This document shows positions 1 through 7,449 of a DNA stretch of 64,000 nt, one piece after another (the stretch's first letter is position 1; every line of letters begins with the position of its first letter). The DNA lies in contig NZ_BBLU01000001.1 in assembly GCF_000759715.1 (NCBI RefSeq), positions 1-64,000 of the forward strand, in the 5' to 3' direction. Both the position numbers and the translations under genes were made by a program. Below the pieces are notes generated by a model that was given only the letters and a program-made list of their open reading frames with translations, searched no databases and had not been told where the DNA came from. The stretch comes from Demequina mangrovi (lineage in GTDB: Bacteria; Actinomycetota; Actinomycetes; Actinomycetales; Demequinaceae).

Positions 1-402
1 GGGTGACGGTGCCCTCGGTGACGGACTCGCCCAGCGCGGGGAGGGTCACGTCGCGACCGCCGCCCGCGGGGGCGGCGGCAGGTGCCGGGGCAGCCTCGGG
101 GGCCGGAGCGGGCTCAGGCGCAGCCTCGGGGGCCGGAGCGGCAGCCTCGGGGGCGGGCGCCGCGGCGGGGGCCTCGCCGGCCTCGCCGGCCTCGCCGATG
201 CGCGCGAGGATCGCGCCGACCTCGGCCTCCTCGTCCTCCGGGACGAGGATCTCGAGGAGCACGCCGGCGAAGGGCGAGGGGATCTCGGTGTCGACCTTGT
301 CGGTCGAGACCTCGAGGAGGGGCTCGTCCGCGGCGACGGTGTCGCCGACGGCCTTGAGCCAGCGGGTGACGGTGCCCTCGGTGACGGACTCGCCGAGAGC
401 GG
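1..402. repeat. Direct repeat encoding duplicated lipoyl domain start
   Basis: Bases 2-40 and 364-402 are nearly identical. They encode the same first residues of lipoyl domains 2 and 1 of the E2 protein. This looks like an internal gene duplication, not a mobile repeat. Confidence 0.8.
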
Positions 403-424
403 GAAGGGTGACGTCGTTGCTCAT
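1..424 (-). CDS. sucB: Dihydrolipoamide acyltransferase (E2) N-terminus, two lipoyl domains, partial
   Basis: The gene reads on the minus strand from ATG at 424 and runs off the left edge, so only about 141 residues are visible. The protein opens with a lipoyl domain with the lipoyl-lysine motif STDKVDTE (Lys43). An Ala/Pro/Glu linker of about 50 residues follows, then the start of a second, almost identical lipoyl domain ([13 protein letters not shown] appears twice). E2 proteins of 2-oxoacid dehydrogenases with two or three lipoyl domains are usual in actinobacteria; the succinyltransferase name is the common one for this lpdA-sucB arrangement. The catalytic domain is outside the window, so the exact substrate cannot be read. 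It lies 27 bp downstream of lpdA on the same strand, so the pair is probably an operon. A GAGGGAG ribosome site precedes the ATG. Confidence 0.85.
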   Translation of the reverse strand, partial: MSNDVTLPALGESVTEGTVTRWLKAVGDTVAADEPLLEVSTDKVDTEIPSPFAGVLLEILVPEDEEAEVGAILARIGEAGEAGEAPAAAPAPEAAAPAPEAAPEPAPAPEAAPAPAAAPAGGGRDVTLPALGESVTEGTVT

Positions 425-451
425 GAAAGGTTCTCCCTCAGTCGAATCGGA

Positions 452-1837
452 TCAGTCGTGGGCGTGCAGCGGCTTGCCGGCGAGCGCGAGGTGCGCCTCG
501 CCGAGAGCCTCGTTCTGCGTGGGGTGGGCGTGGATGAGCGGGGCGACGTCCTCGGGGTGAGCCTCCCAGCTCACGATGAGCTGCGCCTCGCCGATCTGCT
601 CGCCCACGCGGGCGCCGAGCATGTGGACGCCGACCACGGGGCCGTCCTCGACGCGCACGAGCTTGATGAAGCCGGTGGTGCCGAGGATCTGGCTCTTGCC
701 GTTGCCGCCCAGGTTGTACTCGAGCGTCTGGACCTTGTCGTCGCCGTACTCCTCCTTGGCCTTCGCCTCGGTGAGGCCCACCGACGCGACCTCGGGGTCG
801 CAGTAGGTGACGCGGGGGATGTTCGCCTCGACGATCGGCTGGGGCGCGAGGCCCGCGATCTCCTCGGCGACGAAGATGCCCTGCTGGAAGCCGCGGTGCG
901 CGAGCTGCAGGCCGGGGACGATGTCGCCGACCGCGTAGATGTTCGCGACGCCGGTGTGGAGGCGCTCGTCGGTGAGCACGAAGCCACGGTCGACGCGGAT
1001 GCCCTGCTCCTCGTAGCCGAGGTCGGCGGTCCGGGGGCCACGGCCCACGGCGACCAGCATGACGTCGGCCTCGAGGACCGTGCCGTCCTCGAGGGTGACC
1101 TTCACGCCGCTGTCGTTCTGCTCGACGCCCTGGAAGCGGACGCCGACCTTGAAGTTGATGCCGCGCTTGCGGAACGCGCGCTCGAGGCCCTTGGAGAGCG
1201 CCTCGTCCTCGTTGGGCGCGAGGTGGGGGAGCGCCTCGACGATGGTGACGTCGGCGCCGAAGGACTTCCAGACGGACGCGAACTCGACGCCGATGACGCC
1301 GCCGCCGAGCACGATCGCGCGCTGCGGGACCCACTCCATGCCGAGCGCCTGGTCGGACGTGATGACACGTCCGCCGATCTCGAGGCCGGGGAGCGAGCGG
1401 GCGTACGAGCCGGTGCCCAGGATGATGTTCGAGCCGGTGTAGCGCTCGCCGTTCACCTCGATGGTGTCAGGCCCGACCAGGCGGCCGTGGCCCTCGATGA
1501 CGTGGACCTTGCGCGACTTCACCAGGCCCTGGAGGCCGCGGTAGAGGCGGTCGATGACGCCCTGCTTGTACGAGTTCACCTTGGTCATGTCGATGCCGTG
1601 GAGCTGCGAGTTGACGCCGTACTTCTCGCCCTCGCGGGCGTTGTCGGCGAGCTCGGCGGCGTGGAGCAGCGCCTTGGTGGGGATGCAGCCGTTGTGCAGG
1701 CAGGTTCCGCCGACCTTCGACTCCTCGACCAGGCCCACGGTGAGACCGAGCTGGGAGGCGCGCAGGGCAGCGGCATAGCCGCCCGACCCGCCGCCGAGGA
1801 TGAGGACATCAAACGAGCGTGGGGTGGACTCGGACAC
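452..1837 (-). CDS. lpdA: Dihydrolipoyl dehydrogenase (E3)
   Basis: A 461-aa flavoprotein disulfide reductase that reoxidises dihydrolipoamide of 2-oxoacid dehydrogenase complexes with NAD+. Visible motifs are the FAD-binding GGGSGG near residue 15, the redox disulfide in GGTCLHNGCIPTK (Cys about 44 and 49), the NAD-binding GGGVIGVEFA, the second FAD motif YAVGDI and the C-terminal catalytic HAHPTQNE. Length is normal for the family. The frame stays open far upstream, but the start chosen is GTG at 1837: it directly precedes SESTPRSFDVLILGGG and has AAGGAG about 9 nt upstream. It lies just upstream of the E2 gene on the same strand, fitting a shared operon. Confidence 0.95.
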   Translation of the reverse strand: MSESTPRSFDVLILGGGSGGYAAALRASQLGLTVGLVEESKVGGTCLHNGCIPTKALLHAAELADNAREGEKYGVNSQLHGIDMTKVNSYKQGVIDRLYRGLQGLVKSRKVHVIEGHGRLVGPDTIEVNGERYTGSNIILGTGSYARSLPGLEIGGRVITSDQALGMEWVPQRAIVLGGGVIGVEFASVWKSFGADVTIVEALPHLAPNEDEALSKGLERAFRKRGINFKVGVRFQGVEQNDSGVKVTLEDGTVLEADVMLVAVGRGPRTADLGYEEQGIRVDRGFVLTDERLHTGVANIYAVGDIVPGLQLAHRGFQQGIFVAEEIAGLAPQPIVEANIPRVTYCDPEVASVGLTEAKAKEEYGDDKVQTLEYNLGGNGKSQILGTTGFIKLVRVEDGPVVGVHMLGARVGEQIGEAQLIVSWEAHPEDVAPLIHAHPTQNEALGEAHLALAGKPLHAHD

Positions 1838-1951
1838 TATGGGATCTCCTTGTAAGGGATGTCGGTACCGCTTCATCTTGCCACGGTGCGGGTGAGCCGC
1901 GAACCGTGCGCGTCGCATGCTACGCCGACACCCGGTGACTACGCTGGGACC

Positions 1952-2287
1952 ATGGGTCTGTTCTCGTGGATGTCGAGGTCGAAGAGCGCATCGTCGCCGC
2001 AAGGCGCCGGTCGGGACGCGAAGGCGGAGACCGTCGCTCACCTCAAGCAGTTCGTCGCGTCGCACACCGGATGCGAGGTGTTCATCGAACCGCCCACGCG
2101 CGTGACGCAGACCACGATGGTGATCGTCGCGGACACGGGGGAGTGGACGCGTCGCCGCGTCCCCGACGAGTCGGCGGCCCGGAAGCTCGCGCAGCAGCTC
2201 GCGATCCCGGCCTTCGACGTCAACCTCTCCGGTTACCCGTCGCGCATGCGCGAGTGGAACGAGCAGCAGCGCAAGAGCCACGGCTAG
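1952..2287 (+). CDS. Conserved hypothetical protein, 111 aa
   Basis: A soluble 111-aa protein starting GLFSWMSRSKSA, with no membrane segment. The body (about residues 30-100) alternates beta and alpha character and includes FIEPPTRVTQTTMVIVADTGEWTRRRV. Similar short proteins occur beside lpdA in actinobacteria, but I cannot assign a function. The start at 1952 is preferred over in-frame upstream codons because TACGCT (1940-1945) sits exactly 6 nt before the ATG. That fits a leaderless transcript, and no good ribosome site is present. It is divergent from lpdA and convergent with pepA. Confidence 0.75.
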   Translation: MGLFSWMSRSKSASSPQGAGRDAKAETVAHLKQFVASHTGCEVFIEPPTRVTQTTMVIVADTGEWTRRRVPDESAARKLAQQLAIPAFDVNLSGYPSRMREWNEQQRKSHG

Positions 2288-2290
2288 GAC

Positions 2291-2402
2291 GACTCCCAAT
2301 GACATAGGTGACAGGTGGGACGAGGGCGGAGCGGGTGTGGCGGGCCTTCGCGCTTGCCGCCGTTCACAGTTGCCACACGTGTCACCTGTGTCATTGGGAG
2401 TC
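2291..2402. repeat. Intergenic inverted repeat, about 28-bp arms
   Basis: Arms at about 2291-2317 and 2373-2402 are reverse complements with one or two mismatches; they begin GACTCCCAATGACA and are separated by about 55 bp. The element lies between two converging genes and is separate from the pepA terminator next to it. Each arm carries two GTCAC/GTCAT-like words 9 nt apart. It is either a small palindromic mobile element or a protein-binding site; no coding sequence is seen in it. Confidence 0.7.
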
Positions 2403-2406
2403 GAGA

Positions 2407-2440
2407 AAGGCCCGGCCACCGCGAACGGTGACCGGGCCTT
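2407..2440. terminator. Bidirectional stem-loop terminator downstream of pepA
   Basis: AAGGCCCGG at 2407-2415 pairs with CCGGGCCTT at 2432-2440, with extra pairing inside. It lies about 20 bp past the pepA stop on the minus strand and could also serve the converging 111-aa gene. Confidence 0.8.
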
Positions 2441-2459
2441 CGTCGTCGCTTGAGGGCGC

Positions 2460-3902
2460 TTACGCCTGCGCGCGCTCCTCGAGGAAGCGGAACAGGGTGC
2501 GGAGCGAGTGTCCGGTCGAGCCGGCGACGTTCTCGGCCCACGGCTTGCCCTCGTTGTACGACGGGCGCGCGATGTCGAGGTGCGCCCACGGGGTGTCGCC
2601 CACGAACTCGCGCAGGAAGATGCCGGCCGACAGCATGCCGCCGCCCTGCGGGTCGCCGATGTTCTGCAGGTCCGCGATCTTCGAGTCGATCGACTCGCGC
2701 AGGTGCTCGGGCAGGGGCATCGCCCACATGGCCTCGTCGACCTCGTTCGCGCGGGCCACGATCTCGTCGCGGATCTCCGCGGTGCCCATGACGCCCGAGG
2801 TGCGGGTGCCGAGCGCGACGCCCTGCGCGCCCGTGAGGGTCGCGACGTCGAGCAGCACGTCGGGGTTCTCCTCGCGCGCCTTGACGAGGCCGTCGGCCAT
2901 GACCAGGCGGCCCTCGGCGTCGGTGTTGAGCACCTCGACGGTCTGGCCGCCGTAGATGCGGATGACGTCGGAGGGGCGCTGCGCGGTGCCCGAGGGCATG
3001 TTCTCCGCGATGCAGAGCCAGCCGGTGACGGCGATGGGCAGCTCGGCGCGGGCGGCCGCGACCACGGTGTGGAGCACGGTGGCGGCGCCGGTCATGTCGG
3101 ACTTCATGGTCTCCATCGACTTCGACGGCTTGAGCGAGATGCCGCCGGTGTCGAAGGTGATGCCCTTGCCCACGAGCGCCACGGTCTGCGACGCGCCCTC
3201 GGGCTTGTAGGACAGGCGCACGAGGCGCGGCAGGCGGGCCGAGCCCATGCCGACCGCGAGGATGCCGCCGAAGCCCTCGTTGGCGAGGCGCTGGGCGTCC
3301 CACGTCTCGACCTCGATGCCGACCTGCGCGCCGAGCTGCTCGGCGATCTCGGCGAACGACCCGGGGAACAGGTCGAGCGGCGGGGTGTTGACGAGGTCGC
3401 GGATGCCTGCGGCGGCGGCGACGAGGACCTCGGCGCGCGCGAGCGCGGCGTCCGACGCGCCGGCGATCACCCATGCGGTGTCGGTGGCGGCGTCCTCGGC
3501 GGACTTGTAGTCGGTGAAGGCGTAGGCGCCGAGCACGGCGCCCTGGGTGATCGCGATCGCGTCCTCGTCGGAGGAGATCGGGAGCGCGACGATGACGGTC
3601 GACGGCTTCTTGCCGACCTGGCGCGAGGCCTCTCCGGCGGCGGTGCGGAGGTCCGCGTCCGAGCCCGAGCCGATGCCGACGACGACGACGCGGCGGGCTT
3701 CGGTGCCGGCTCCCGGCACGACGGTGACCTTGCCGGCCTTCGAGGAGGCGTCGAGGAGCGAGGCGCCCGCGGCGATGGTCTCGCGCGCCTCGTCGGAGAG
3801 CAGCGGGTGCGCTGCGACGGCGTCGTCCGCGGTCCAGCCGACGATGATGGCGTCGGCCTCGAGGGACGCGACCTGATCCTGGGTGGTGGTGATGGAGGTC
3901 AT
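2460..3902 (-). CDS. pepA: Leucyl aminopeptidase (M17 family)
   Basis: A 480-aa M17 dimetal aminopeptidase that removes N-terminal residues from peptides in the cytoplasm. The N-terminal macro-like domain is residues 1-160 and the catalytic domain is C-terminal. The metal and active-site motifs GKGITFDTGG and NTDAEGRL are intact, as is GGGMLSAGIFLREF near the end. Length is typical. The start at 3902 is supported by TAGGCT placed 7 nt upstream of the ATG with no ribosome site, suggesting a leaderless mRNA. It is divergent from pyrD across only 32 bp. Confidence 0.95.
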   Translation of the reverse strand: MTSITTTQDQVASLEADAIIVGWTADDAVAAHPLLSDEARETIAAGASLLDASSKAGKVTVVPGAGTEARRVVVVGIGSGSDADLRTAAGEASRQVGKKPSTVIVALPISSDEDAIAITQGAVLGAYAFTDYKSAEDAATDTAWVIAGASDAALARAEVLVAAAAGIRDLVNTPPLDLFPGSFAEIAEQLGAQVGIEVETWDAQRLANEGFGGILAVGMGSARLPRLVRLSYKPEGASQTVALVGKGITFDTGGISLKPSKSMETMKSDMTGAATVLHTVVAAARAELPIAVTGWLCIAENMPSGTAQRPSDVIRIYGGQTVEVLNTDAEGRLVMADGLVKAREENPDVLLDVATLTGAQGVALGTRTSGVMGTAEIRDEIVARANEVDEAMWAMPLPEHLRESIDSKIADLQNIGDPQGGGMLSAGIFLREFVGDTPWAHLDIARPSYNEGKPWAENVAGSTGHSLRTLFRFLEERAQA

Positions 3903-3934
3903 GCCGACGAGCCTAGCCCCGGTATTTTGGACCC
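3903..3934. promoter_or_regulatory. 32-bp divergent promoter region pepA/pyrD
   Basis: Both start codons flank only 32 bp. On the minus strand TAGGCT stands 7 nt before the pepA ATG; on the plus strand TATTTT stands 6 nt before the pyrD GTG. Both fit leaderless initiation, so the two polymerase footprints must overlap. Confidence 0.65.
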
Positions 3935-4954
3935 GTGTACGTCCCCTTCTATCGCCACGTCCTGTCCCACGTAGATGCCGAGCGCGCCCACCGCCTCGGT
4001 GTGACCGCCATCGGCCGAGGTGCCTGGGCCTTCCGTGCCATGCGTCGGGTCGGTCTGGTCGCGACGCCGCATCGCGCGGGCGCCGTGAAGACGCTCGGTC
4101 TCACCTTCCCCGCGCCCGTGGGCCTCGCCGCGGGCATGGACAAGGACGCCGAGGCGGTCGCCGGGCTCGCCGCGGCGGGCTTCGGCTTCGTCGAGGTGGG
4201 CACCGTCACCCCGAAGGGTCAGCCGGGCAACGAGAAGCCGCGGTCGTGGCGCGAGAAGGACGTCGCCGGCCTGCGCAACCGGATGGGCTTCAACAACGCG
4301 GGGGCCGATGCGATGGCGGAGCGCCTCGCGGCGCTGCGCTCGACCAGGGCCGGCAAGCGCATCGTCCTCGGCGTCAACCTGGGCAAGAACAAGGTGACGC
4401 CGCCGGAGGGCGCGGCCGACGACTACGCGTACTCGGCGCGCCTGCTCGCGCGGTACGCCGACTACCTGGTGGTCAACGTCTCGTCGCCCAACACCCCGGG
4501 GCTGCGCGACCTCCAGTCGGTCGAGACGCTGCGTCCGATCCTCGAGGCGACGCGTGCCGCCGCCGACGAGGCCGTGACGGACCGCCGCGTGCCGCTGCTG
4601 GTGAAGATCGCGCCGGACCTCGCGGACGACGACGTCGACGCGGTCGCTGACCTCGCGCTCGAGCTCGGCCTCGACGGCATCGTCGCGTCCAACACGACCG
4701 TGGCGCACGACCGTGGTCCCGGGGGCCTGTCCGGCCCCGTGCTGCTGCCGCGCGCGCTCGAGATCGTGTCGCGGCTGCGCGGCCGGGTCGGTCCCGACCT
4801 CTGCATCATCGGCGTGGGCGGGATCTCCTCCGAGGCGGACGCGCGGGCGGTCCTCGCGGCGGGGGCGACCCTGCTGCAGGTCTACACGGCGTTCGTCTAC
4901 CAGGGCCCCTGGTGGGTGGCGCGCCTCAACGCCGCGCTCACCGCGCACCGCTGA
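3935..4954 (+). CDS. pyrD: Dihydroorotate dehydrogenase (quinone), class 2
   Basis: A 339-aa FMN enzyme of de novo pyrimidine synthesis that oxidises dihydroorotate to orotate with quinone as acceptor, at the membrane. The first 40 residues form the amphipathic membrane extension of class 2 enzymes. Then come VGLAAGMDKDAEAV, GNEKPR, the catalytic Ser loop NVSSPNTPGL, KIAPDL, SNTT and the FMN phosphate site GVGGISS. Length matches class 2 enzymes. The start is GTG at 3935, 6 nt after TATTTT, which implies a leaderless transcript. Confidence 0.95.
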   Translation: MYVPFYRHVLSHVDAERAHRLGVTAIGRGAWAFRAMRRVGLVATPHRAGAVKTLGLTFPAPVGLAAGMDKDAEAVAGLAAAGFGFVEVGTVTPKGQPGNEKPRSWREKDVAGLRNRMGFNNAGADAMAERLAALRSTRAGKRIVLGVNLGKNKVTPPEGAADDYAYSARLLARYADYLVVNVSSPNTPGLRDLQSVETLRPILEATRAAADEAVTDRRVPLLVKIAPDLADDDVDAVADLALELGLDGIVASNTTVAHDRGPGGLSGPVLLPRALEIVSRLRGRVGPDLCIIGVGGISSEADARAVLAAGATLLQVYTAFVYQGPWWVARLNAALTAHR

Positions 4955-4958
4955 GCGC

Positions 4959-5630
4959 TCAGCTCGCGGCCGACGCCGACCCCGCCTCGTTCAGCAGCCG
5001 CAGCACCTCGCTGTCGGGCGTCTGCGAGAAGTCGAGGTACCACTGGCCCACGGCCTGGAGGCGGTTGGGGATGAGCGCGGCGAGAGCGAGATCAGCCGAG
5101 CCGTCCTTCATGAGCGCGTGGAGCGCGTCGGGCGCGGCGACACCGACCGCGACGATGACCCGTGACGCGCCGCCCGCCCGCGCGACCCGGGCCGCGGCCC
5201 GAGCCGTGCCCCCGGTCGCGATCCCGTCGTCGACCACGATCGCGGTGCGTCCGGCGAGCGGGACCCGCTCGCGTACCTCGCGGTAACGGGCGACCGCCGC
5301 ATCGAGGGTGGCGCGCTCGCGCTCCTCGATCCGCGTGACGTCCTCCTCGGTGATGCCGAGGATGCGCATCGCGTCCTCGTCGAGCACCTTGACCCCGCCC
5401 TCGCCGATCGCGCCGAAGCCGTACTCGGGGTTGCCCGGCGCACCGAGCTTGCGCACCACGCACACGTCGAGGGGAAGACCGAGCCCGCGCGCGATCGCGG
5501 CACCGATGGGCACGCCGCCGCGCGGCAGCCCGAGCACCACCGACGTGCGGGGAGCGCCCGGGTTGACGAGCGGCGAGAGCAGCCATGTGAGGCGCGCACC
5601 CGCATCGTCCCGGTTCCGTAGGACGTCCAC
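4959..5630 (-). CDS. Phosphoribosyltransferase domain protein
   Basis: A 223-aa protein of the PRTase type I fold. The PRPP loop VVDDGIATGGTA is clear, and LGLPRGGVPIGAAIA near the N-terminus is typical of the actinobacterial phosphoribosyltransferase group often found near erythromycin-esterase or dienelactone-hydrolase modules. The substrate is unknown. The start is GTG at 5630: the hexamer CACACT lies 6 nt upstream, consistent with a leaderless mRNA, and GGAGG is too close to act as a normal ribosome site. It is convergent with pyrD, with the stop codons 4 bp apart. Confidence 0.75.
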   Translation of the reverse strand: MDVLRNRDDAGARLTWLLSPLVNPGAPRTSVVLGLPRGGVPIGAAIARGLGLPLDVCVVRKLGAPGNPEYGFGAIGEGGVKVLDEDAMRILGITEEDVTRIEERERATLDAAVARYREVRERVPLAGRTAIVVDDGIATGGTARAAARVARAGGASRVIVAVGVAAPDALHALMKDGSADLALAALIPNRLQAVGQWYLDFSQTPDSEVLRLLNEAGSASAAS

Positions 5631-5685
5631 GCCTCCAGTGTGCGCCCGCCCGGGAACACGCGCCCGGCATCGTGCGTTCACCCCC

Positions 5686-5708
5686 TGTACGCACCTGCCA
5701 GGCGTACA
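5686..5708. promoter_or_regulatory. Perfect inverted repeat TGTACGC-N9-GCGTACA
   Basis: Two perfect 7-bp half-sites separated by 9 bp lie 56-78 bp upstream of the phosphoribosyltransferase start. The layout resembles an operator for a dimeric regulator. No regulator gene is adjacent, so the function is a guess. Confidence 0.45.
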
Positions 5709-5735
5709 AGCATTGTTTTCTCCTTTGATGCAGCG

Positions 5736-5762
5736 AAGGCCCCGGGATCATCCCGGGGCCTT
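5736..5762. terminator. Stem-loop terminator of the aldo-keto reductase gene
   Basis: A perfect 12-bp stem AAGGCCCCGGGA with a 3-nt loop, 15 bp beyond the stop codon of the minus-strand reductase gene. Confidence 0.85.
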
Positions 5763-5777
5763 CGTCGTGCGGAGGGG

Positions 5778-6782
5778 TCAGCGCGAGAGCGGCCCGGCCT
5801 CGACGGTGCGGGAGGGATCGCGCTCGACGATGTCGCCGAGCGCCTCGTCGATCCGGGTCATGAGGTCGGCCGGGATGACCACGCCCGAGGCCTTGGCGTT
5901 GTCGACGATCTGCTCGGGGCGCGAGGCGCCGATGATCGCGGCCGAGACGTTGTCGTTCTGCAGCACCCACGCGATCGCGAGCTGCGCCATCGTGAGGCCC
6001 AGCTCGTCGGCGATGGGCTGGAGGTTCTGGACGCGCGTGAGGATGTCGTCCTTCATGAACCGCTCGATGAAGCGAGAGCCGGCGTCGGACGTCGCGCGAG
6101 ATCCGGCGGGCGCAGGCTGGCCAGGCTTGTACTTGCCCGTGAGGATGCCCTGCGCGACCGGCGACCACACGATCTGGCCCACGCCCACCTCCTTCGACGC
6201 GGGCACGACCTCCTCCTCGATGATGCGCCACAGCATCGAGTACTGCGGCTGCGAGGACACGAACGGGATGCGCAGCTCCTTCGCGAGGGCGGCGCCCGCG
6301 CGGATCTGGTCCGCGGTCCACTCGCTCACGCCGATGTAATGCGCCTTGCCCGCGTGCACGATGTCCGCGAACGCGCTCATCGTCTCCTCGAGCGGAGTGT
6401 CGTAGTCGTAGCGGTGCGCCTGGTAGAGGTCCACGTAGTCGGTCTGGAGGCGAGTGAGGGAGCCGTTGATCGACTCCATGATGTGCTTGCGCGACAGCCC
6501 CATGTCGTTGGCGCCGCCGGGGCCGGTGGTCCAGAAGACCTTGGTGAAGATCTCCAGGCTCTCGCGCCGCTCGCCCTTGAGCGCCTCGCCGAGGACCACC
6601 TCGGCGCCGGTGTTGGCGTACACGTCCGCCGTGTCGAAGGACGAGATGCCGACGTCGAGCGCGGCGCGCACGCACGCCTTCGCCTGGTCGTTCTCGACCT
6701 GCGACGCATGGGTGATCCAGTTGCCGTAGGTGAGCTCGGTGATCTTGAGGCCGGAGTTTCCGAGGTAGCGATAGTTGACCAT
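5778..6782 (-). CDS. Aldo-keto reductase, Kv-beta/YghZ-like
   Basis: A 334-aa NADPH-dependent reductase of the (beta/alpha)8 aldo-keto reductase superfamily. The catalytic tetrad can be traced: Asp and Tyr in FDTADVYANTGAE, Lys in FTKVFW and His in YQAHRYD. SQPQYSMLWR and the C-terminal NADPH site AIIGASRPEQI match the potassium-channel beta-subunit/YghZ branch, whose members reduce methylglyoxal-like aldehydes; the substrate here is not known. The start ATG at 6782 is preferred over GTG at 6791 because TAGGGT stands 7 nt upstream of the ATG and overlaps the GTG, as in a leaderless gene. Confidence 0.85.
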   Translation of the reverse strand: MVNYRYLGNSGLKITELTYGNWITHASQVENDQAKACVRAALDVGISSFDTADVYANTGAEVVLGEALKGERRESLEIFTKVFWTTGPGGANDMGLSRKHIMESINGSLTRLQTDYVDLYQAHRYDYDTPLEETMSAFADIVHAGKAHYIGVSEWTADQIRAGAALAKELRIPFVSSQPQYSMLWRIIEEEVVPASKEVGVGQIVWSPVAQGILTGKYKPGQPAPAGSRATSDAGSRFIERFMKDDILTRVQNLQPIADELGLTMAQLAIAWVLQNDNVSAAIIGASRPEQIVDNAKASGVVIPADLMTRIDEALGDIVERDPSRTVEAGPLSR

Positions 6783-6830
6783 GCCCTCCACCCTAGGGCC
6801 GCAGCGAGGGCGCGTTCCGCGGGACGACGA

Positions 6831-6859
6831 AGGCCCCGGACCGTGACGGTCCGGGGCCT
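6831..6859. terminator. Stem-loop terminator of the DUF3043 gene
   Basis: AGGCCCCGGACCG pairs with CGGTCCGGGGCCT around a TGA loop. It lies 22 bp downstream of the minus-strand DUF3043 gene. Confidence 0.85.
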
Positions 6860-6881
6860 CCGAGGACGATGCGGGCGCGGG

Positions 6882-7439
6882 TCAGACGGGGTACTCGCCG
6901 CGCTTGACCTTCGGCTTCGGCGCGCGGAAGCGGCGCATGTTGAGGTGGCGCGCGATGACGTAGAACGTCCAGCCGCGCGGCAGCTTGTGCGCGCCGAACT
7001 TGGCGGTGAAGCGCTTCTTGAGGCGGCGCGTCATGAGGAACGTCTCGAGGCCGACCACGAGCACCATGAAGTAGAACAGCGCGATGAGCGCGACCCCCGC
7101 CCAGCCGGTGTTCACCAGGAGGGACAGGATCACGAAGACGATCGACGCCGGCAGCAGGAACTCGCCGGGCGACGTGCGCGCGTCGACGTAGTCGCGCAGG
7201 AATCGGCGCTCGGGACCGCGGTGCTCGAGCGGCATGTGGCGCTCGTCACCCTCGCGCATCGCCTGCCACTCCTTCTCGCGCACCGCCCGCTGCTGGTCGC
7301 GCTGCTGCTTCTTCGCGGCCTTGGTGTCGGCGATGACGGGACGCCGACGCGCGGCCTCCTGGTCCTTGCGCTTGGGGGTCGGCTTGTTCTTCTTGCCGGA
7401 GACCTCGACGTCGGTCTCGGGGGTGGTGTTGTCGCTCAT
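6882..7439 (-). CDS. DUF3043 family membrane protein
   Basis: A 185-aa protein of an actinobacterial family of unknown function. Residues 1-90 are highly charged (Lys, Arg, Glu), with PKRKDQEAARRRPV typical of the family. Two membrane segments follow at about 92-110 and 114-136, and the tail is basic and Arg/Pro-rich. It lies directly downstream of nadA (10 bp gap) on the same strand, so it is probably co-transcribed with it. No enzymatic motif is visible. Confidence 0.85.
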   Translation of the reverse strand: MSDNTTPETDVEVSGKKNKPTPKRKDQEAARRRPVIADTKAAKKQQRDQQRAVREKEWQAMREGDERHMPLEHRGPERRFLRDYVDARTSPGEFLLPASIVFVILSLLVNTGWAGVALIALFYFMVLVVGLETFLMTRRLKKRFTAKFGAHKLPRGWTFYVIARHLNMRRFRAPKPKVKRGEYPV

Positions 7440-7449
7440 GTTGTTCTGA

